Below are positions 18,870 to 29,366 of a stretch of 52,331 nucleotides of DNA, piece after piece. The DNA is from Sphingobacteriales bacterium (GTDB lineage: Bacteria > Bacteroidota > Bacteroidia > Chitinophagales > Chitinophagaceae): contig REAR01000064.1 in NCBI GenBank assembly GCA_004295245.1, forward strand, positions 1 to 52,331, written 5' to 3'. Position 1 is the first letter of the stretch; each line of letters opens with the position of its first letter. The notes under the pieces were generated by a model that saw only the letters and a program-made list of their open reading frames with translations, made no database searches and was not told the origin of the DNA. The translations under genes were made by a program, and so were the position numbers.

Positions 18870-20825
18870 CTAATATCCTGGGTTTTGCATCGCCTGCTTT
18901 TCTGCTGCTGTTAAAGGAGCACCGTTGGCCTGTATACCATCTAAGAAAGTTTGTGGTATAGGACGCAGTAAATGGCGATCCTGAATGTTTGGCGACGCAT
19001 CAGGGTTAAATGCTTTGGCACGTGATACTAATGTTTTAGTACGTGACAGATCTTGCCAACGCAAATATTCGCCGGCCAGCTCTCTTGATCTTTCATTTAA
19101 CACTAATGCTAAGGCCCTGTCGTACTGGTCTGTTAAGCCTAATGTTGTCATTACAAATTCATCTCCGGCAGGTAATGAAGCCAAGCTGGTGATGGTAATG
19201 CTGTTTGAGGCAGCCGTAGTTACAGGGATATTGTTTGATTCGTAATAAGAATTCTCCGGGAAGAAAGAAGGGGGTACTGATTGAGGTGCGCTGCTTGGTG
19301 CAGCACCACCATCGTAATACACAGAACGGCTTTCTCCGCTTTTAAATTGTGCTCTTGTTCTTAATGCATTGATATAAGGTAATGCATCTGCATAAGTACC
19401 TGTACCTGCTTTTGCCAAACGAACTTTTGCTTCAGCAGCTATTAGATACGTTTCTGCAGAACGGGCCAGTGTAATATCTCTAAGACCTCTTACATCGTTA
19501 AAGCCTGCTGTACGAGAGCCGTCCATAAATTTGCTTAAAGAAGGGAAACGACGGGTGTCGTTCCAACCACCGTCTGTACTAACACCGTTTCTGTAAGCAA
19601 CATATACGTGAGGGATTGTTTTACCGGTTCCGCTATACACCACTGAGTTGTTTAGCACATTTGCCGTAAAACGGGTATCTCCGGGCTGATTGATTACATA
19701 CATCAAACCTAAATCTCCCTGCACATAAGGAGCGGTTGGTGTATTGGCATTTACTTTATGCTTGGTACGGAATGTTTTCCAGAATCTTGAATCATTCTGC
19801 ATGTCATAAATTCTGTATAGGAAAAAGTTAGGTGCTAAACGGCTGAACGGACGGTCGCCACTAAGATCTCTTTGCATTTGCGCAATATCCTCATATCGGG
19901 AAATAAAGTATAAGTGTTGTGTATTTTGTCCGCTGGCTGTTAAATCTGAAGTAAACTGTGCCGATAAAAGTACTTCACGCAAATTTTCATTGGCACTGTT
20001 TGGTGCGGTGTAGCGCCACAGATCTCCATAGTTTGGCGCTAATGCATGGTTGGCTATTACTGCATCGCATAAGGGTACAATAGCCGCTAAGTCTGCAGCC
20101 TTGGTTGATGAGTTCCATGAATCGTTGATTTCGCTGGCACGGCTTAGGTATGCTTTTGCCAGAAAATGCGCAGCGGCATCTTTAGTAATTTTTGCCGGAG
20201 AGCCCGTATTGCCAAGCAGATTATAAGCTTGTGTAAAATCTGCAATTATCTGGGCATATACATCTTTTGGTGCAGCACGGGTAAACTCTAATTCAACCGT
20301 ATTGCTCGACTTTGTTTTTAAAGGAACAGCGCCAAATTGGCTTACCAGTCTTAAATAATTATAGGCACGTAAAAAATAACCTTCGCCTAATGCAGTTTTC
20401 TTAATAGCATCTGCGGTTGAAGCACTGGCAGTGGCATTTTCTACAATCAGGTTGGCATGGCCCACCCCTAAATATAAATTATCCCACTGTGCATTAGAGG
20501 CTACTGTATTGCCGTTGTTAGGTGTTACAAATGAACCAAAGGTATTACCATAAGAATTGTACATACCATTAGAAGGGTCTCCACCTACACGAAACTCATC
20601 GGTACCATAACACATATTAGAAAAAGCCATTTCTCCATTAAACGGTGTGGCAAATACCTGGTGGTAAGCACCTAATACCAATTGTTGAATACCTGCATCC
20701 GTTTTATAGAATTCCAGATCTCTGGATGTTTTTAATTCTTCGTCTAAAAACGATTTCTTACAAGATGTGATAACCAATGCCATCAGCATGGTTACTACAG
20801 TTATATTTAAAAATTTATTTTTCAT
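18870..20825 (-). CDS. SusD/RagB-like outer-membrane glycan-binding lipoprotein
   Basis: 651 residues with a lipoprotein signal; the lipobox ITSCKKSFLDEEL puts the acylated Cys at about residue 22. TPR-rich SusD features follow, such as DAGIQQLVLGAYHQVF, YFLRAYNYLRLVSQFGAVP and, near the C-terminus, LALVLNERSRELAGEYLRWQ and DRHLLRPIPQTFLDG. It would sit on the cell surface as the lid over the SusC channel encoded 23 bp upstream. Substrate cannot be read from sequence. It is followed by a strong terminator. Confidence 0.94.
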   Translation of the reverse strand: MKNKFLNITVVTMLMALVITSCKKSFLDEELKTSRDLEFYKTDAGIQQLVLGAYHQVFATPFNGEMAFSNMCYGTDEFRVGGDPSNGMYNSYGNTFGSFVTPNNGNTVASNAQWDNLYLGVGHANLIVENATASASTADAIKKTALGEGYFLRAYNYLRLVSQFGAVPLKTKSSNTVELEFTRAAPKDVYAQIIADFTQAYNLLGNTGSPAKITKDAAAHFLAKAYLSRASEINDSWNSSTKAADLAAIVPLCDAVIANHALAPNYGDLWRYTAPNSANENLREVLLSAQFTSDLTASGQNTQHLYFISRYEDIAQMQRDLSGDRPFSRLAPNFFLYRIYDMQNDSRFWKTFRTKHKVNANTPTAPYVQGDLGLMYVINQPGDTRFTANVLNNSVVYSGTGKTIPHVYVAYRNGVSTDGGWNDTRRFPSLSKFMDGSRTAGFNDVRGLRDITLARSAETYLIAAEAKVRLAKAGTGTYADALPYINALRTRAQFKSGESRSVYYDGGAAPSSAPQSVPPSFFPENSYYESNNIPVTTAASNSITITSLASLPAGDEFVMTTLGLTDQYDRALALVLNERSRELAGEYLRWQDLSRTKTLVSRAKAFNPDASPNIQDRHLLRPIPQTFLDGIQANGAPLTAAEKQAMQNPGY

Positions 20826-20848
20826 AATATCAAAAAAGTTTAATGAAA

Positions 20849-23800
20849 TTAAAAACCGGCATTAATACCCAATGTAAATCCACGGTTAGAGAACATAGAA
20901 ACAGCATCCATATCCATGAATTTAATTTGAGAAAATAACATACCCGGATTAGCTGACTGGAAATAAACTCTAAGGCTTGACATATGCAGTTTCTTTAACG
21001 ACTCTGCTGGTATATTATAAGAAGCTGAGATGTTTCTGATTTTTAAGAAAGAAGCCTTTTGGTATCCCAGTGAAGCTGAATAGTTATCTCCGGATCCTAC
21101 TGAGTAGAATGGTCTTTGATATTCACTGTTTTGATTGTTCTCTGTCCAGTAATTAATTTGTCTTTGATTACCACGGGCAGTTTGTGCTTCGCCGCCAGTA
21201 CTAAACCAATAGTTCAACCGGCCATAAATAAACACTGACAATTCAAACCCTTTATAGGTGAAGCTATTGGTCATACCTACTACCCAACGTGGTCTTGTAT
21301 GTCCGATCACAACTCGGTCGTTATTAGCATCAATTTTATTGTCACCGTTCTGGTCAATCGGTCTTACCTGTCCGGGCGTGAAAGCGTTACCATTTGTAGC
21401 AAACTTTTTCATTAAAGCAGTATCTGCATACTGCCACATGCCATTGGCAGCAAAACCATAAATAACACGGATGGGCTGGTTAACAAACAGGTTATTAAGT
21501 ACATCATCATTTTTACCAAATGCACCCTCTACCAGTTTATCTTTTTGCCAGCTTACGTTCAGGCTGGTTGTCCACTGAAAGTTTTTAGAGGTCATATTGG
21601 TAGTATTAATATTAATATCAATACCCTTATTAGATGTCTGTCCAATATTAGTAAGTGTATTTAAGAAGCCCGTAACAGTAGGTAATTGTTGAGGAAATAA
21701 TAAATCAGTTGTTTTAGAGGTATAAACATCTATAGCACCTGATACCCTGTTTTTAAACAAGCTAAAATCGATACCTGCATTGTATTGGGTTGTTTTCTCC
21801 CATCGTAAGTTAGGGTTTCCTAACTGGGTTGTTGGTAAAGAAGCCGCACCAACACTACCGCCATTAGGATAGAAATATGGAACGCCAAAGGTTAATGTTT
21901 GGTAAGGGTTTATTGCTGAATTACCCGTAACGCCCACACCAAGACGGAATTTTAAATCATTTACAAATCCCACATTCTGCATAAACTTTTCACGGCTTAT
22001 ACGCCATGCAAAAGCAGCACTTGGGAAGATATCGCTTTTGTTGCCTTCAGCAAGCTGAGAAGCCGCATCGTGTCTTAAAGATGCAGTTAATAAATACTTG
22101 TCATCAAAACCATAGTTTACACGAGCCATATAACTAGACAACTGGCTTTCTGCTAATGCTGAAACCCGGTTAATAGTAAGATTAGTAGAAGGCAATACAC
22201 CACTATTCAATTCATACCATTTTTGACTGGCCGCAGGAATACCTGTACCTACAATTCTGGTTACAGGGTCTGCTACATACTTTGTGGCACTTTGCAATAA
22301 AGTAACTCCAATACTGTGTTTTTTAATCTCAGTATCGTAGTAAACAAGGTTGTCCAATGTCCAGGAATATGTTCTTGATTGTTGTAATGAGGCACCATTA
22401 ATACCACTGCTAGCAGCAGAAAGACCATCAATATATACTCCGTTGGTATAATTAGAAAAATCTGGACCAAAATTGAAGCGGTATCTTAAGCCTTTTAATG
22501 CAGGCAAAATTTTGCCAAAATCCAATTGTGCATATACACTACCAAATGCACGTAAAGAAGTGCGCTGATCTTCTGTATACTTTTGCTCGTCTACAACTGT
22601 TTTTATGGCCACATCACCACCGGGATAAAGAATTCTGTTACCGGCAGAATCGTAAGGTACTGCCCATTTAAACATACCCCTTGCAGAGTTATAAATGCTA
22701 TTTTGAGGGGTTCCTACAAATGAACCAATAATTAAATTTGATTGGCCAAATTGTTGCGTACCCTGTGTGATATTTACGGTCATACCCATATTAAACCAAT
22801 CGGTAGCCTGAATATCCACACTGGCTTTTCCAGAATATCTGGTAAACTTTTGTCCAACAGATGTACCCTTATTATTTAGATACCCAAAAGAACCGTATGC
22901 TTTAATATTTTTAGTACCACCGCTTACACTGATTGTATTATCAGTTGTAATACCAGTTTGAGATATTAAACCCGTCCAATCTGTATTGCCCACTTTAGAG
23001 CCATCCCATGTGCCGCCGGCCCAGCCTTTGTTAATATTAGCCCATGATGAAGGATCTGAAGTTGCCAGGAAAATATCCCTATCATTCGCAATTGTTGGTG
23101 CATCCCCTCTTGGGCGGCCAGTGGGGTTACTGTAATAAACAGCCCAACGACGAAAATCGATATACTGTGATGCCGTCATTATTGGTGCAAAGTCTCTTAC
23201 CGTTTCAAAAGTAACAGCGTTATAAAAATTAACCTGCACTTTACCTGCTTTACCCTGCTTGGTAGTAACTATTACAACTCCATTAGCACCTCTTGAACCA
23301 AAAATTGCAGTAGCAGATGCATCTTTCAATACATCAATACTTTCAATATCATTGGGGTTTAAATATTCTATACCACCCGATGTTAAAGGAATACCATCTA
23401 CCACATAAAGTGGATTATTTGTAGCATTGATAGAACGCTCACCGCGAATTCTGATAGTACCAACGGTACCCGGGCGTTCATTAGAAGTTATATCCACACC
23501 GGCTACCTTACCCTGCATGGCTTGCAGTGGGTTATCTACCGGCCGAGAACGGATATCTTTCTGGCCAATGCCAGCCACAGAACCTGTAATGTCTTTCTTT
23601 TTACGGGTACCATAACCTACCACCACAACATCGTCTAAAGTACCGGTTTCCTGAGTTAAAGAAACAGCAACACTGTTTCTGCCAGCCAATGCTATTTCCT
23701 GAGAAGAAAAACCAACAAACGATACTACCAGTACCGAGTTTGCTGATGGTACGTTTAACTGAAACAAACCATCTTTGTTAGTAACAGCAGAATTAGTGCT

Positions 23801-23953
23801 GCCTTTAACAGACACCGTGGCACCCGATAAAGGCGCTGCATTCTGATCAGTTATTTTTCCGGAAACGGTAATACTTTGTGCGTAGGAGAGGGAAGAAAGC
23901 ATCAGCAAAAAAACAAGAAGATATGCCGATGCAGCACACCAATTTTTTTTCAT
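20849..23953 (-). CDS. SusC/RagA-like TonB-dependent transporter
   Basis: 1034 residues. After the signal peptide (ending SSLSYAQ) comes a carboxypeptidase-D regulatory-like domain (VSGKITDQNAAPLSGATVSV, about 28-110). Next are the TonB box region DDVVVVGYGTRKKKDITGS and the plug (LQAMQGKVAGVDI, NNPLYVVDGIPL, IESIDVLKDASATAIFGSRG). A 22-strand barrel follows, ending in FTLGINAGF with a terminal aromatic residue. It imports oligosaccharides across the outer membrane with the SusD partner downstream. It is the first gene of a two-gene operon with the direct-repeat operator 70-86 bp upstream. Confidence 0.95.
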   Translation of the reverse strand: MKKNWCAASAYLLVFLLMLSSLSYAQSITVSGKITDQNAAPLSGATVSVKGSTNSAVTNKDGLFQLNVPSANSVLVVSFVGFSSQEIALAGRNSVAVSLTQETGTLDDVVVVGYGTRKKKDITGSVAGIGQKDIRSRPVDNPLQAMQGKVAGVDITSNERPGTVGTIRIRGERSINATNNPLYVVDGIPLTSGGIEYLNPNDIESIDVLKDASATAIFGSRGANGVVIVTTKQGKAGKVQVNFYNAVTFETVRDFAPIMTASQYIDFRRWAVYYSNPTGRPRGDAPTIANDRDIFLATSDPSSWANINKGWAGGTWDGSKVGNTDWTGLISQTGITTDNTISVSGGTKNIKAYGSFGYLNNKGTSVGQKFTRYSGKASVDIQATDWFNMGMTVNITQGTQQFGQSNLIIGSFVGTPQNSIYNSARGMFKWAVPYDSAGNRILYPGGDVAIKTVVDEQKYTEDQRTSLRAFGSVYAQLDFGKILPALKGLRYRFNFGPDFSNYTNGVYIDGLSAASSGINGASLQQSRTYSWTLDNLVYYDTEIKKHSIGVTLLQSATKYVADPVTRIVGTGIPAASQKWYELNSGVLPSTNLTINRVSALAESQLSSYMARVNYGFDDKYLLTASLRHDAASQLAEGNKSDIFPSAAFAWRISREKFMQNVGFVNDLKFRLGVGVTGNSAINPYQTLTFGVPYFYPNGGSVGAASLPTTQLGNPNLRWEKTTQYNAGIDFSLFKNRVSGAIDVYTSKTTDLLFPQQLPTVTGFLNTLTNIGQTSNKGIDININTTNMTSKNFQWTTSLNVSWQKDKLVEGAFGKNDDVLNNLFVNQPIRVIYGFAANGMWQYADTALMKKFATNGNAFTPGQVRPIDQNGDNKIDANNDRVVIGHTRPRWVVGMTNSFTYKGFELSVFIYGRLNYWFSTGGEAQTARGNQRQINYWTENNQNSEYQRPFYSVGSGDNYSASLGYQKASFLKIRNISASYNIPAESLKKLHMSSLRVYFQSANPGMLFSQIKFMDMDAVSMFSNRGFTLGINAGF

Positions 23954-23994
23954 ACAGCAGTTTTAATTTAAAAATAAGAAGGTAATCGTATATC

Positions 23995-24039
23995 TAAATA
24001 TAGAACCCGTTGCCTTACCGTTCATCCTGAACCATCCTG
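23995..24039 (-). promoter_or_regulatory. Direct-repeat operator and putative promoter of the SusC/SusD operon
   Basis: CATCCTG at 24023-24029 and 24033-24039 (coding strand CAGGATG-GTT-CAGGATG, 10-bp period). A -7 candidate TATATTTA on the coding strand (23995-24002; one mismatch to TAnnTTTG) starts 20 bp downstream. The site geometry matches that before GH105. Confidence 0.62.
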
Positions 24040-24155
24040 AAAACATATAAATATTTACGCAATCGTTCCCGAACTAAGCCTGCATCAATTTTTACATGGT
24101 CTGATGCAACACATTGGTAAACGTTTGTGGTGTTGCTATAAAAAATATACCTATA

Positions 24156-24306
24156 AATGCTCCTTTATAGTATACCGTACAAGAGTGCGACGCAACCACT
24201 GCTGCCACTGGTTAACCATGCCGGCTACCTAACTTTTTTTTGTAAACCGGCAGCAACTGGTATAGCAGCATCGTTGCTACGCTCAGTTCATCGGCAGATT
24301 AGCTAT
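24156..24306. repeat. Complete intergenic repeat unit, copy H
   Basis: Both half-units are present. The left half has core GTGCGACGCAAC at 24185-24196, then CACTGCTGCCACTGG and ATGCCGGCTACC. The right half starts ACCGGCAGCAACTGG, then AGCAGCATCGTTGC and TTGCTACGCTCAGTTCA at 24274-24290. The interior (about 24189-24225 against 24245-24282) is itself an imperfect inverted repeat around a T-rich centre, so the whole could fold into one long hairpin. This is the best copy for defining the family. Confidence 0.85.
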
Positions 24307-24311
24307 GAGAC

Positions 24312-24336
24312 AAAAAAGCCCCGCAAAAGCAGGGCT
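24312..24336 (-). terminator. Intrinsic terminator of the FAS1/SusCD operon
   Basis: On the minus strand AGCCCTGC-TTTT-GCGGGGCT forms an 8-bp stem with one G-T pair, followed by a run of six T residues. It lies about 40 bp after the SusD stop at 24377 and immediately before repeat copy H. Confidence 0.88.
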
Positions 24337-24376
24337 AACTTATAAACAGACTATATGAGAAACAGGTGTATTGCTA

Positions 24377-26125
24377 TTACCATTTAAAGGGCAGGTACCA
24401 ATTATTAGGATCCATTAAACGGGCCCTTATGCCTGCAGCGTTGGGCACACCATCTTTGAGTGCTTTGCTATAAATTTTGTCGGCAATAAAAGAAGGCTCA
24501 TTTCTTCTTAAGGCTACTCTTAGCAGATCGGGCCAGCGGGTTCCTTCAAATGCATTCTCTAAAGCCCCTTCCTGTATCAACGCATTTTCAATGGTATTTA
24601 AACTATCTGCCGCAGGAACAACAATATCTGTTACATTGGCTCTTAAACGTATGCCAATATTCCGGTACCAATCGCTGCGGTAAAAAGGCACGCCGGTGTT
24701 GCCACTATTGCGTGCATCAAAGTTATAAGGAAAAGATTCGCTTAACGTGTTGTGATAATTTGTTACATCAGAACCCGGAGACGGATATGCACCTGCAAGC
24801 CCACTATTTAATAAACCCCATGCCAACCGATGTTTGCCAGCACGGTTTGCAGCTTCTGAGTAACGCATATGCAAATGTGTTTGGCGAAACAAATACCACT
24901 TGCCGTTTTTTACCAACGGATTCAGTGGCAGGTTGGTGCTATAGTTAAGGTAATTGTACAAAAACTTCATCACCACCGGCTTGCCGCCTATTTCTTTCCA
25001 GCTAAATAAACCCCTTGCGTCGTAGGGTATTGAATTGCCTTGTGCGGGGCGTTGAGTTTCATTGTTCCATTTATCAATTGCTTCATTTGAAGGTTTTAAC
25101 AGGTAGCTTCCATTTACCGGAGAAAATAGTTTAATAAGGCTGTTCTCTGGTTTAAACTTATTATCAAAAGGCAGCACCCACACCCACTCTCTGTTAAGGC
25201 TGTTAGAACCATATGGCTGTTCAAAAATAATTCTCCATCCATCATTATAAACCAGTGTAGAAGCATCGCCGGCGCGGCTATAAGTAACGTAATGGTTATG
25301 GCCACCTGCCCAGCCCAGCTTGTATTGAGAGTAGTAAGTTTCGCCCTGCACACCAATAGTTGCCTGCTCCATTACCTGGCGATACCATTCAGCAGCCTTC
25401 TGATAATTGCCTTTCCACAGGTATAAATCTCCCAACACCACTTTTTTGTTTACATAAAATTTCTCAGTGGGGTATCCATCTACGGTAATATTTAAATTGG
25501 AGCCTACCGGGTAAATATCTTTATATGGAAGTGCTGCAGTAAAATTAATAAGGCTATCTAACAAAATAGCAAACGGCAATTTAGGAAACAGTGCTGCTTC
25601 TTTTGCCTGATCTACATTTTCAAGCGCACTGGTTATATAAGGCACCTGCCCGTAATGAATACCTAATTGCAGGTATACAAAAGTGCGTAAGGCACCTATA
25701 TCTGAATAACGCTGGTTAAACTCCTGTTCATTAATACGCTTTTCGGCATACATAATTTTAAGGTGTTTTAATACGTCATTACAGTTTATTATTAACTCGT
25801 AAAAAGGCCGCGGGCTGGCATAGGGGTTAGTTTCTGAAACACTGTGTGTGCTGATTTGTTTTAAGTTTTCGTCTGCATTGTCGGTGTACTGTAACAAATC
25901 GCCCCGCAATTCATTTAAGATAATATAGCGATCGGCCAGGCCCATAAACTTGCCGTAAATACCAACTACAGCGGCATCAGCATCATACACGTTTTGGTAT
26001 GCGTTTGTAACATCCAGCTGGGTTTCTGGTTTTATATCAAATATTTTATTACAGCCTGCAATAAAAATAATTGCCTGTAAAAAAACTGTCCACTTTATAA
26101 CTGAAAGCATTTTCATACCATTCAT
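24377..26125 (-). CDS. SusD/RagB-like lipoprotein
   Basis: The ATG at 26125 gives 582 residues (MNGMKMLSVIKWTVF...) with the lipobox FIAGCNKIFDIKPETQ. The frame continues upstream to an ATG at 26179 that lies inside the SusC gene, so the internal start with an A-rich leader is preferred. SusD-type elements: NAYQNVYDADAAVVGIYGKF, RTFVYLQLGIHYGQVPYIT, GDLYLWKGNYQKAAEWYRQV (TPR) and GALENAFEGTRWPDLLRVAL. It pairs with the SusC encoded just upstream and is the last gene of the seven-gene operon. It is moderately diverged from the other two SusD proteins, suggesting a different ligand. Confidence 0.9.
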   Translation of the reverse strand: MNGMKMLSVIKWTVFLQAIIFIAGCNKIFDIKPETQLDVTNAYQNVYDADAAVVGIYGKFMGLADRYIILNELRGDLLQYTDNADENLKQISTHSVSETNPYASPRPFYELIINCNDVLKHLKIMYAEKRINEQEFNQRYSDIGALRTFVYLQLGIHYGQVPYITSALENVDQAKEAALFPKLPFAILLDSLINFTAALPYKDIYPVGSNLNITVDGYPTEKFYVNKKVVLGDLYLWKGNYQKAAEWYRQVMEQATIGVQGETYYSQYKLGWAGGHNHYVTYSRAGDASTLVYNDGWRIIFEQPYGSNSLNREWVWVLPFDNKFKPENSLIKLFSPVNGSYLLKPSNEAIDKWNNETQRPAQGNSIPYDARGLFSWKEIGGKPVVMKFLYNYLNYSTNLPLNPLVKNGKWYLFRQTHLHMRYSEAANRAGKHRLAWGLLNSGLAGAYPSPGSDVTNYHNTLSESFPYNFDARNSGNTGVPFYRSDWYRNIGIRLRANVTDIVVPAADSLNTIENALIQEGALENAFEGTRWPDLLRVALRRNEPSFIADKIYSKALKDGVPNAAGIRARLMDPNNWYLPFKW

Positions 26126-26156
26126 TTTGTATTTGTACGCACTATTATGTGGTTTT

Positions 26157-29100
26157 TTAGAAACCAATTTTAGCACCAATTGTTATTGTTTTATATAAAG
26201 GATCAAGCCCTGCATCTATACCTTGTGCAAATACACTTGGGCTGGCACTAAACTCAGGATCGTACCCCAGGTATTTGGTAAAAGTTAGCAGGTTATTACC
26301 GCCCATATACACAGAAGCGTTTTTAATAAAGCCTTCAGATTTTAATGGGATATGGTATACCACAGAAAGCGTACGCATTCTTAAGTAAGAACCGTCTTCC
26401 ATCCAGCGGCTGCTGAACCGGCCATTACCCATCGGATCTGCATAAGCAATTTTAGGCGTGCTGGTTACCTGCCCTTCTGCTCTCCATCGATTTCTTATAC
26501 TGTTTAATTGATTCTCAATACCACTACCTGCTTCAAGACGGTATCTTAAATGATTGAACACATCATTGCCTTTTGAGAAAGTAAAGAGTACATTTAATTC
26601 AATGTTCTTATAGCTGACCCGGCTGTTAAACCCTCCGTAAAAATCGGGGTTAGGGTTACCAATAACCTGACGGTCTAATTCATCAATAATTTTATCGCCA
26701 TTTAAATCGTCAAAATGCATATCTCCAGCCATAAAACTGCTGAAGGAGCCATCTGCATTTCTTTTTTGCAAACCTGCATTGGCTGCCTCAGCAGTGGTGC
26801 TGAAAACTCCTTTAGCTACATACCCGTAAAAAAGATTAGCAGGGTCTCCTTGGCGGGTTAACAACGTAGCACCTGCAAAGTTTGTAGTAAAACTGCCGCC
26901 GGGTACTGATGTTATTTTGTTTTTATAAGTGCCAATATTGGCAGCAACATCCCACTTAAAATATCGGGTATTAACCACACGAAGATTTAAACTTAACTCT
27001 ACCCCAGTATTTTGCAGGGCCCCATTATTAGTAAGAATGTTATTAAAACCTGTTACACTTGCCAATTCTTCGTACACCAACATATTGGTAGTTTTGTTTT
27101 TGTAAACATCCACACTTAGCCCTAATCGCTCGTTCCAGGTAGCTATATCAATACCAGCATTTATCTTCTGATTGGTTTCCCACTGTATTGCCGGGTTTGG
27201 AACACCATTACGCACCAACCCTTGCATACCAAGGAAATTCTGAGAAGCATAGGCTTGACGACTGGTATAGTTTCCAATATCATCATTACCGGTTTTACTT
27301 ATAGAAGCTCTTAGTTTAAGCAGGTTGAGAAATGATTTTGCCATAAATTTTTCTGAGGAAACCAACCAAGCTACTGATGCAGAAGGTAGCACTGCATAAT
27401 TATTGCCACTGATAGCAATTCCATTTGTCACTTGTTTACCAAACCTTGACGAACCGTCCATTGCAGCATTTAGAGATACAAAGAATTTTTCTTTATACCC
27501 GTATTCTACATTTGCGTAAGTATTCATCCAGTTCCACTCGCCAATACCACCACCTATTTGGCGCAAGGCATTTACGCCGTTTTGCACACTTAGTAATTCG
27601 TCTGTAGCCGAATTAAAACCAAGTGCAAAATCTTGTTCAGCCCTATTGTGCTGATAACGCAATCCTAAACGGGCAGCAATGCTGTGTTTGCTATTCCATA
27701 CTCTTGCGTATTGAATACGGGAGTCTGTGAAGACGCTAAATAATCTTTTTACTTGTGTTCCCAAACGACTGTCTGCCACTTCATTGCTTAATGTATCGTT
27801 GGCAACGCCTTTACGTGGCACAAAAATATTTTCACGAACCTTATCATAAACTATCCCAAATAGTGTATGTGCACTAAAATGTTTAGAGATATCGTATTTA
27901 AACGCAAAGGACCCATTAAAACGATAAAATTTATTAAACGCCTGCATGGTCTCAATTAAAGCCGCGGGATTACTAATACCCAAAATATCTACATCTTCAA
28001 GATTAGGAGAACGTACTCCTTTTTCATTTACTTCATGATCGGTAAAGAAAGGTGCTTTAATAAGTGCCGTAAAAAGTGGGGCCGTTTTATAAGCCAATCC
28101 CTGATCCTTTAAATTTTGCTCATTATAAGTAAAAGACAAATTGGCGGTTCCGGTAAATCTCTTTGAAAAATTAAAATCGGCGTTGAAGCGTGTATTGTAA
28201 CGCTTTAAGTCAGTATTTTTTATTACCCCTTCATTCTTCATATAACCCAGACTTAGTGCATAGGTGGCTATATTATCGCCACCTGTAACTTTCAGAAAAT
28301 AATTATTATTCATTCCCTGGTTCAGTACTTTTTTTTGCCAATCTGTAGTATTATGATAGCGGAAGTATTCTGCGGAAGTAACATCGTCATTCATATAGGG
28401 TTGGGCTGCAATTTCAGAAGCCGTCATTCCTTTACTTTGCAACATTTCAGCAAGATAGGTTCTGTAATCTGTAGCATTCATAACAGATAAAGTAGCCGGA
28501 GCCTGGTTAAACCCAGTATGGATCCCAAAATCTATTTTTGTGGCCTGCTGCTTAGCTTTTGATGTAGTTATGAGAATAGCACCATTAGCACCTTTTGTTC
28601 CATAAATAGACGCTGCATCTTTCAATACAGTTACATTATCTATGTCTTGTGTATTTAATAATGCCAGCGGGTTTGTATAATTGTTTGCAATAATACTTTC
28701 ACCATAATCATTCACATCGTAGATCATTCCATCAACAACTATAAGCGGCTTATTGGTGCCAAATAAAGAATTATAACCTCTTAAAAAAAGGTTTGCCCCT
28801 GTACCCGGAGCACCTGAGCGACGAATGCTGTTTAACCCTGCTACTTGCCCTTGTAAAAGACCATCAATTGTTTCGTCGGGTCTTTTCCACTCGCCGTTTG
28901 CAGAATAGTTACCTATTGCAGCAGCAACATTTCTTTGTGCAATTTTTTGAAAAGGCATACTTACTGATTGCATAAAGCTAGAAGCCTCATCATCTAATAG
29001 TGCAATAGAAATATCTGTTCTTCCTTTCAAAGAGACCTGTCTGCTTGCGTAGCCGTCTCCGGTAATATTAATATCTGTTAAATAAGATGGCACAGTTAAC

Positions 29101-29345
29101 TTGAATGTCCCATTATCATCTGTAATAGCCGCAGAAAAATTTACAACAGCCACCCTTATGCCTGCTAACGGTTTTCCGGTGGCTGCATCTTTTATAACTC
29201 CTGTAAGAGTAGTTTTGCTTTGATGCTCTTTAGCTGCCACACCCCCGGATTTATTTTGCTGAGCGCATGCTGTTGTGACGGCAACACCAGCAGCTAAAAT
29301 AACTACAAGAAATTTTAATTTATATTTCATATTAGTAATAGCCAT
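26157..29345 (-). CDS. SusC/RagA-like TonB-dependent transporter
   Basis: 1062 residues; a second possible start is ATG 29330, which begins the signal peptide directly (MKYKLKFLVVILAAGVAV). The domains are a carboxypeptidase regulatory-like domain (TGVIKDAATGKPLAGIRVAV), a plug (IDGLLQGQVAGLNSIRRSG, NKPLIVVDGMIYDVNDYGE, VTVLKDAASIYGTKGANG) and a barrel ending LYKTITIGAKIGF. The canonical VVVVGYG TonB-box stretch is not evident; VSMPFQKIAQRN occupies its place. This is unusual but seen in some Bacteroidota transporters. It lies 21 bp after a FAS1 lipoprotein gene and before its SusD partner. Confidence 0.93.
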   Translation of the reverse strand: MAITNMKYKLKFLVVILAAGVAVTTACAQQNKSGGVAAKEHQSKTTLTGVIKDAATGKPLAGIRVAVVNFSAAITDDNGTFKLTVPSYLTDINITGDGYASRQVSLKGRTDISIALLDDEASSFMQSVSMPFQKIAQRNVAAAIGNYSANGEWKRPDETIDGLLQGQVAGLNSIRRSGAPGTGANLFLRGYNSLFGTNKPLIVVDGMIYDVNDYGESIIANNYTNPLALLNTQDIDNVTVLKDAASIYGTKGANGAILITTSKAKQQATKIDFGIHTGFNQAPATLSVMNATDYRTYLAEMLQSKGMTASEIAAQPYMNDDVTSAEYFRYHNTTDWQKKVLNQGMNNNYFLKVTGGDNIATYALSLGYMKNEGVIKNTDLKRYNTRFNADFNFSKRFTGTANLSFTYNEQNLKDQGLAYKTAPLFTALIKAPFFTDHEVNEKGVRSPNLEDVDILGISNPAALIETMQAFNKFYRFNGSFAFKYDISKHFSAHTLFGIVYDKVRENIFVPRKGVANDTLSNEVADSRLGTQVKRLFSVFTDSRIQYARVWNSKHSIAARLGLRYQHNRAEQDFALGFNSATDELLSVQNGVNALRQIGGGIGEWNWMNTYANVEYGYKEKFFVSLNAAMDGSSRFGKQVTNGIAISGNNYAVLPSASVAWLVSSEKFMAKSFLNLLKLRASISKTGNDDIGNYTSRQAYASQNFLGMQGLVRNGVPNPAIQWETNQKINAGIDIATWNERLGLSVDVYKNKTTNMLVYEELASVTGFNNILTNNGALQNTGVELSLNLRVVNTRYFKWDVAANIGTYKNKITSVPGGSFTTNFAGATLLTRQGDPANLFYGYVAKGVFSTTAEAANAGLQKRNADGSFSSFMAGDMHFDDLNGDKIIDELDRQVIGNPNPDFYGGFNSRVSYKNIELNVLFTFSKGNDVFNHLRYRLEAGSGIENQLNSIRNRWRAEGQVTSTPKIAYADPMGNGRFSSRWMEDGSYLRMRTLSVVYHIPLKSEGFIKNASVYMGGNNLLTFTKYLGYDPEFSASPSVFAQGIDAGLDPLYKTITIGAKIGF

Positions 29346-29366
29346 GTAATTTCTTTTAATTTTTTT

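Larger units (their letters stand above)
23954..24376. other. Intergenic region with promoter, repeat and terminator
   Basis: 423 bp without a credible gene. From left to right it holds the promoter and direct-repeat operator of the SusC/SusD operon (23995-24039), a complete repeat unit (copy H, 24156-24306) and the intrinsic terminator of the upstream seven-gene operon (24312-24336). Confidence 0.7.
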
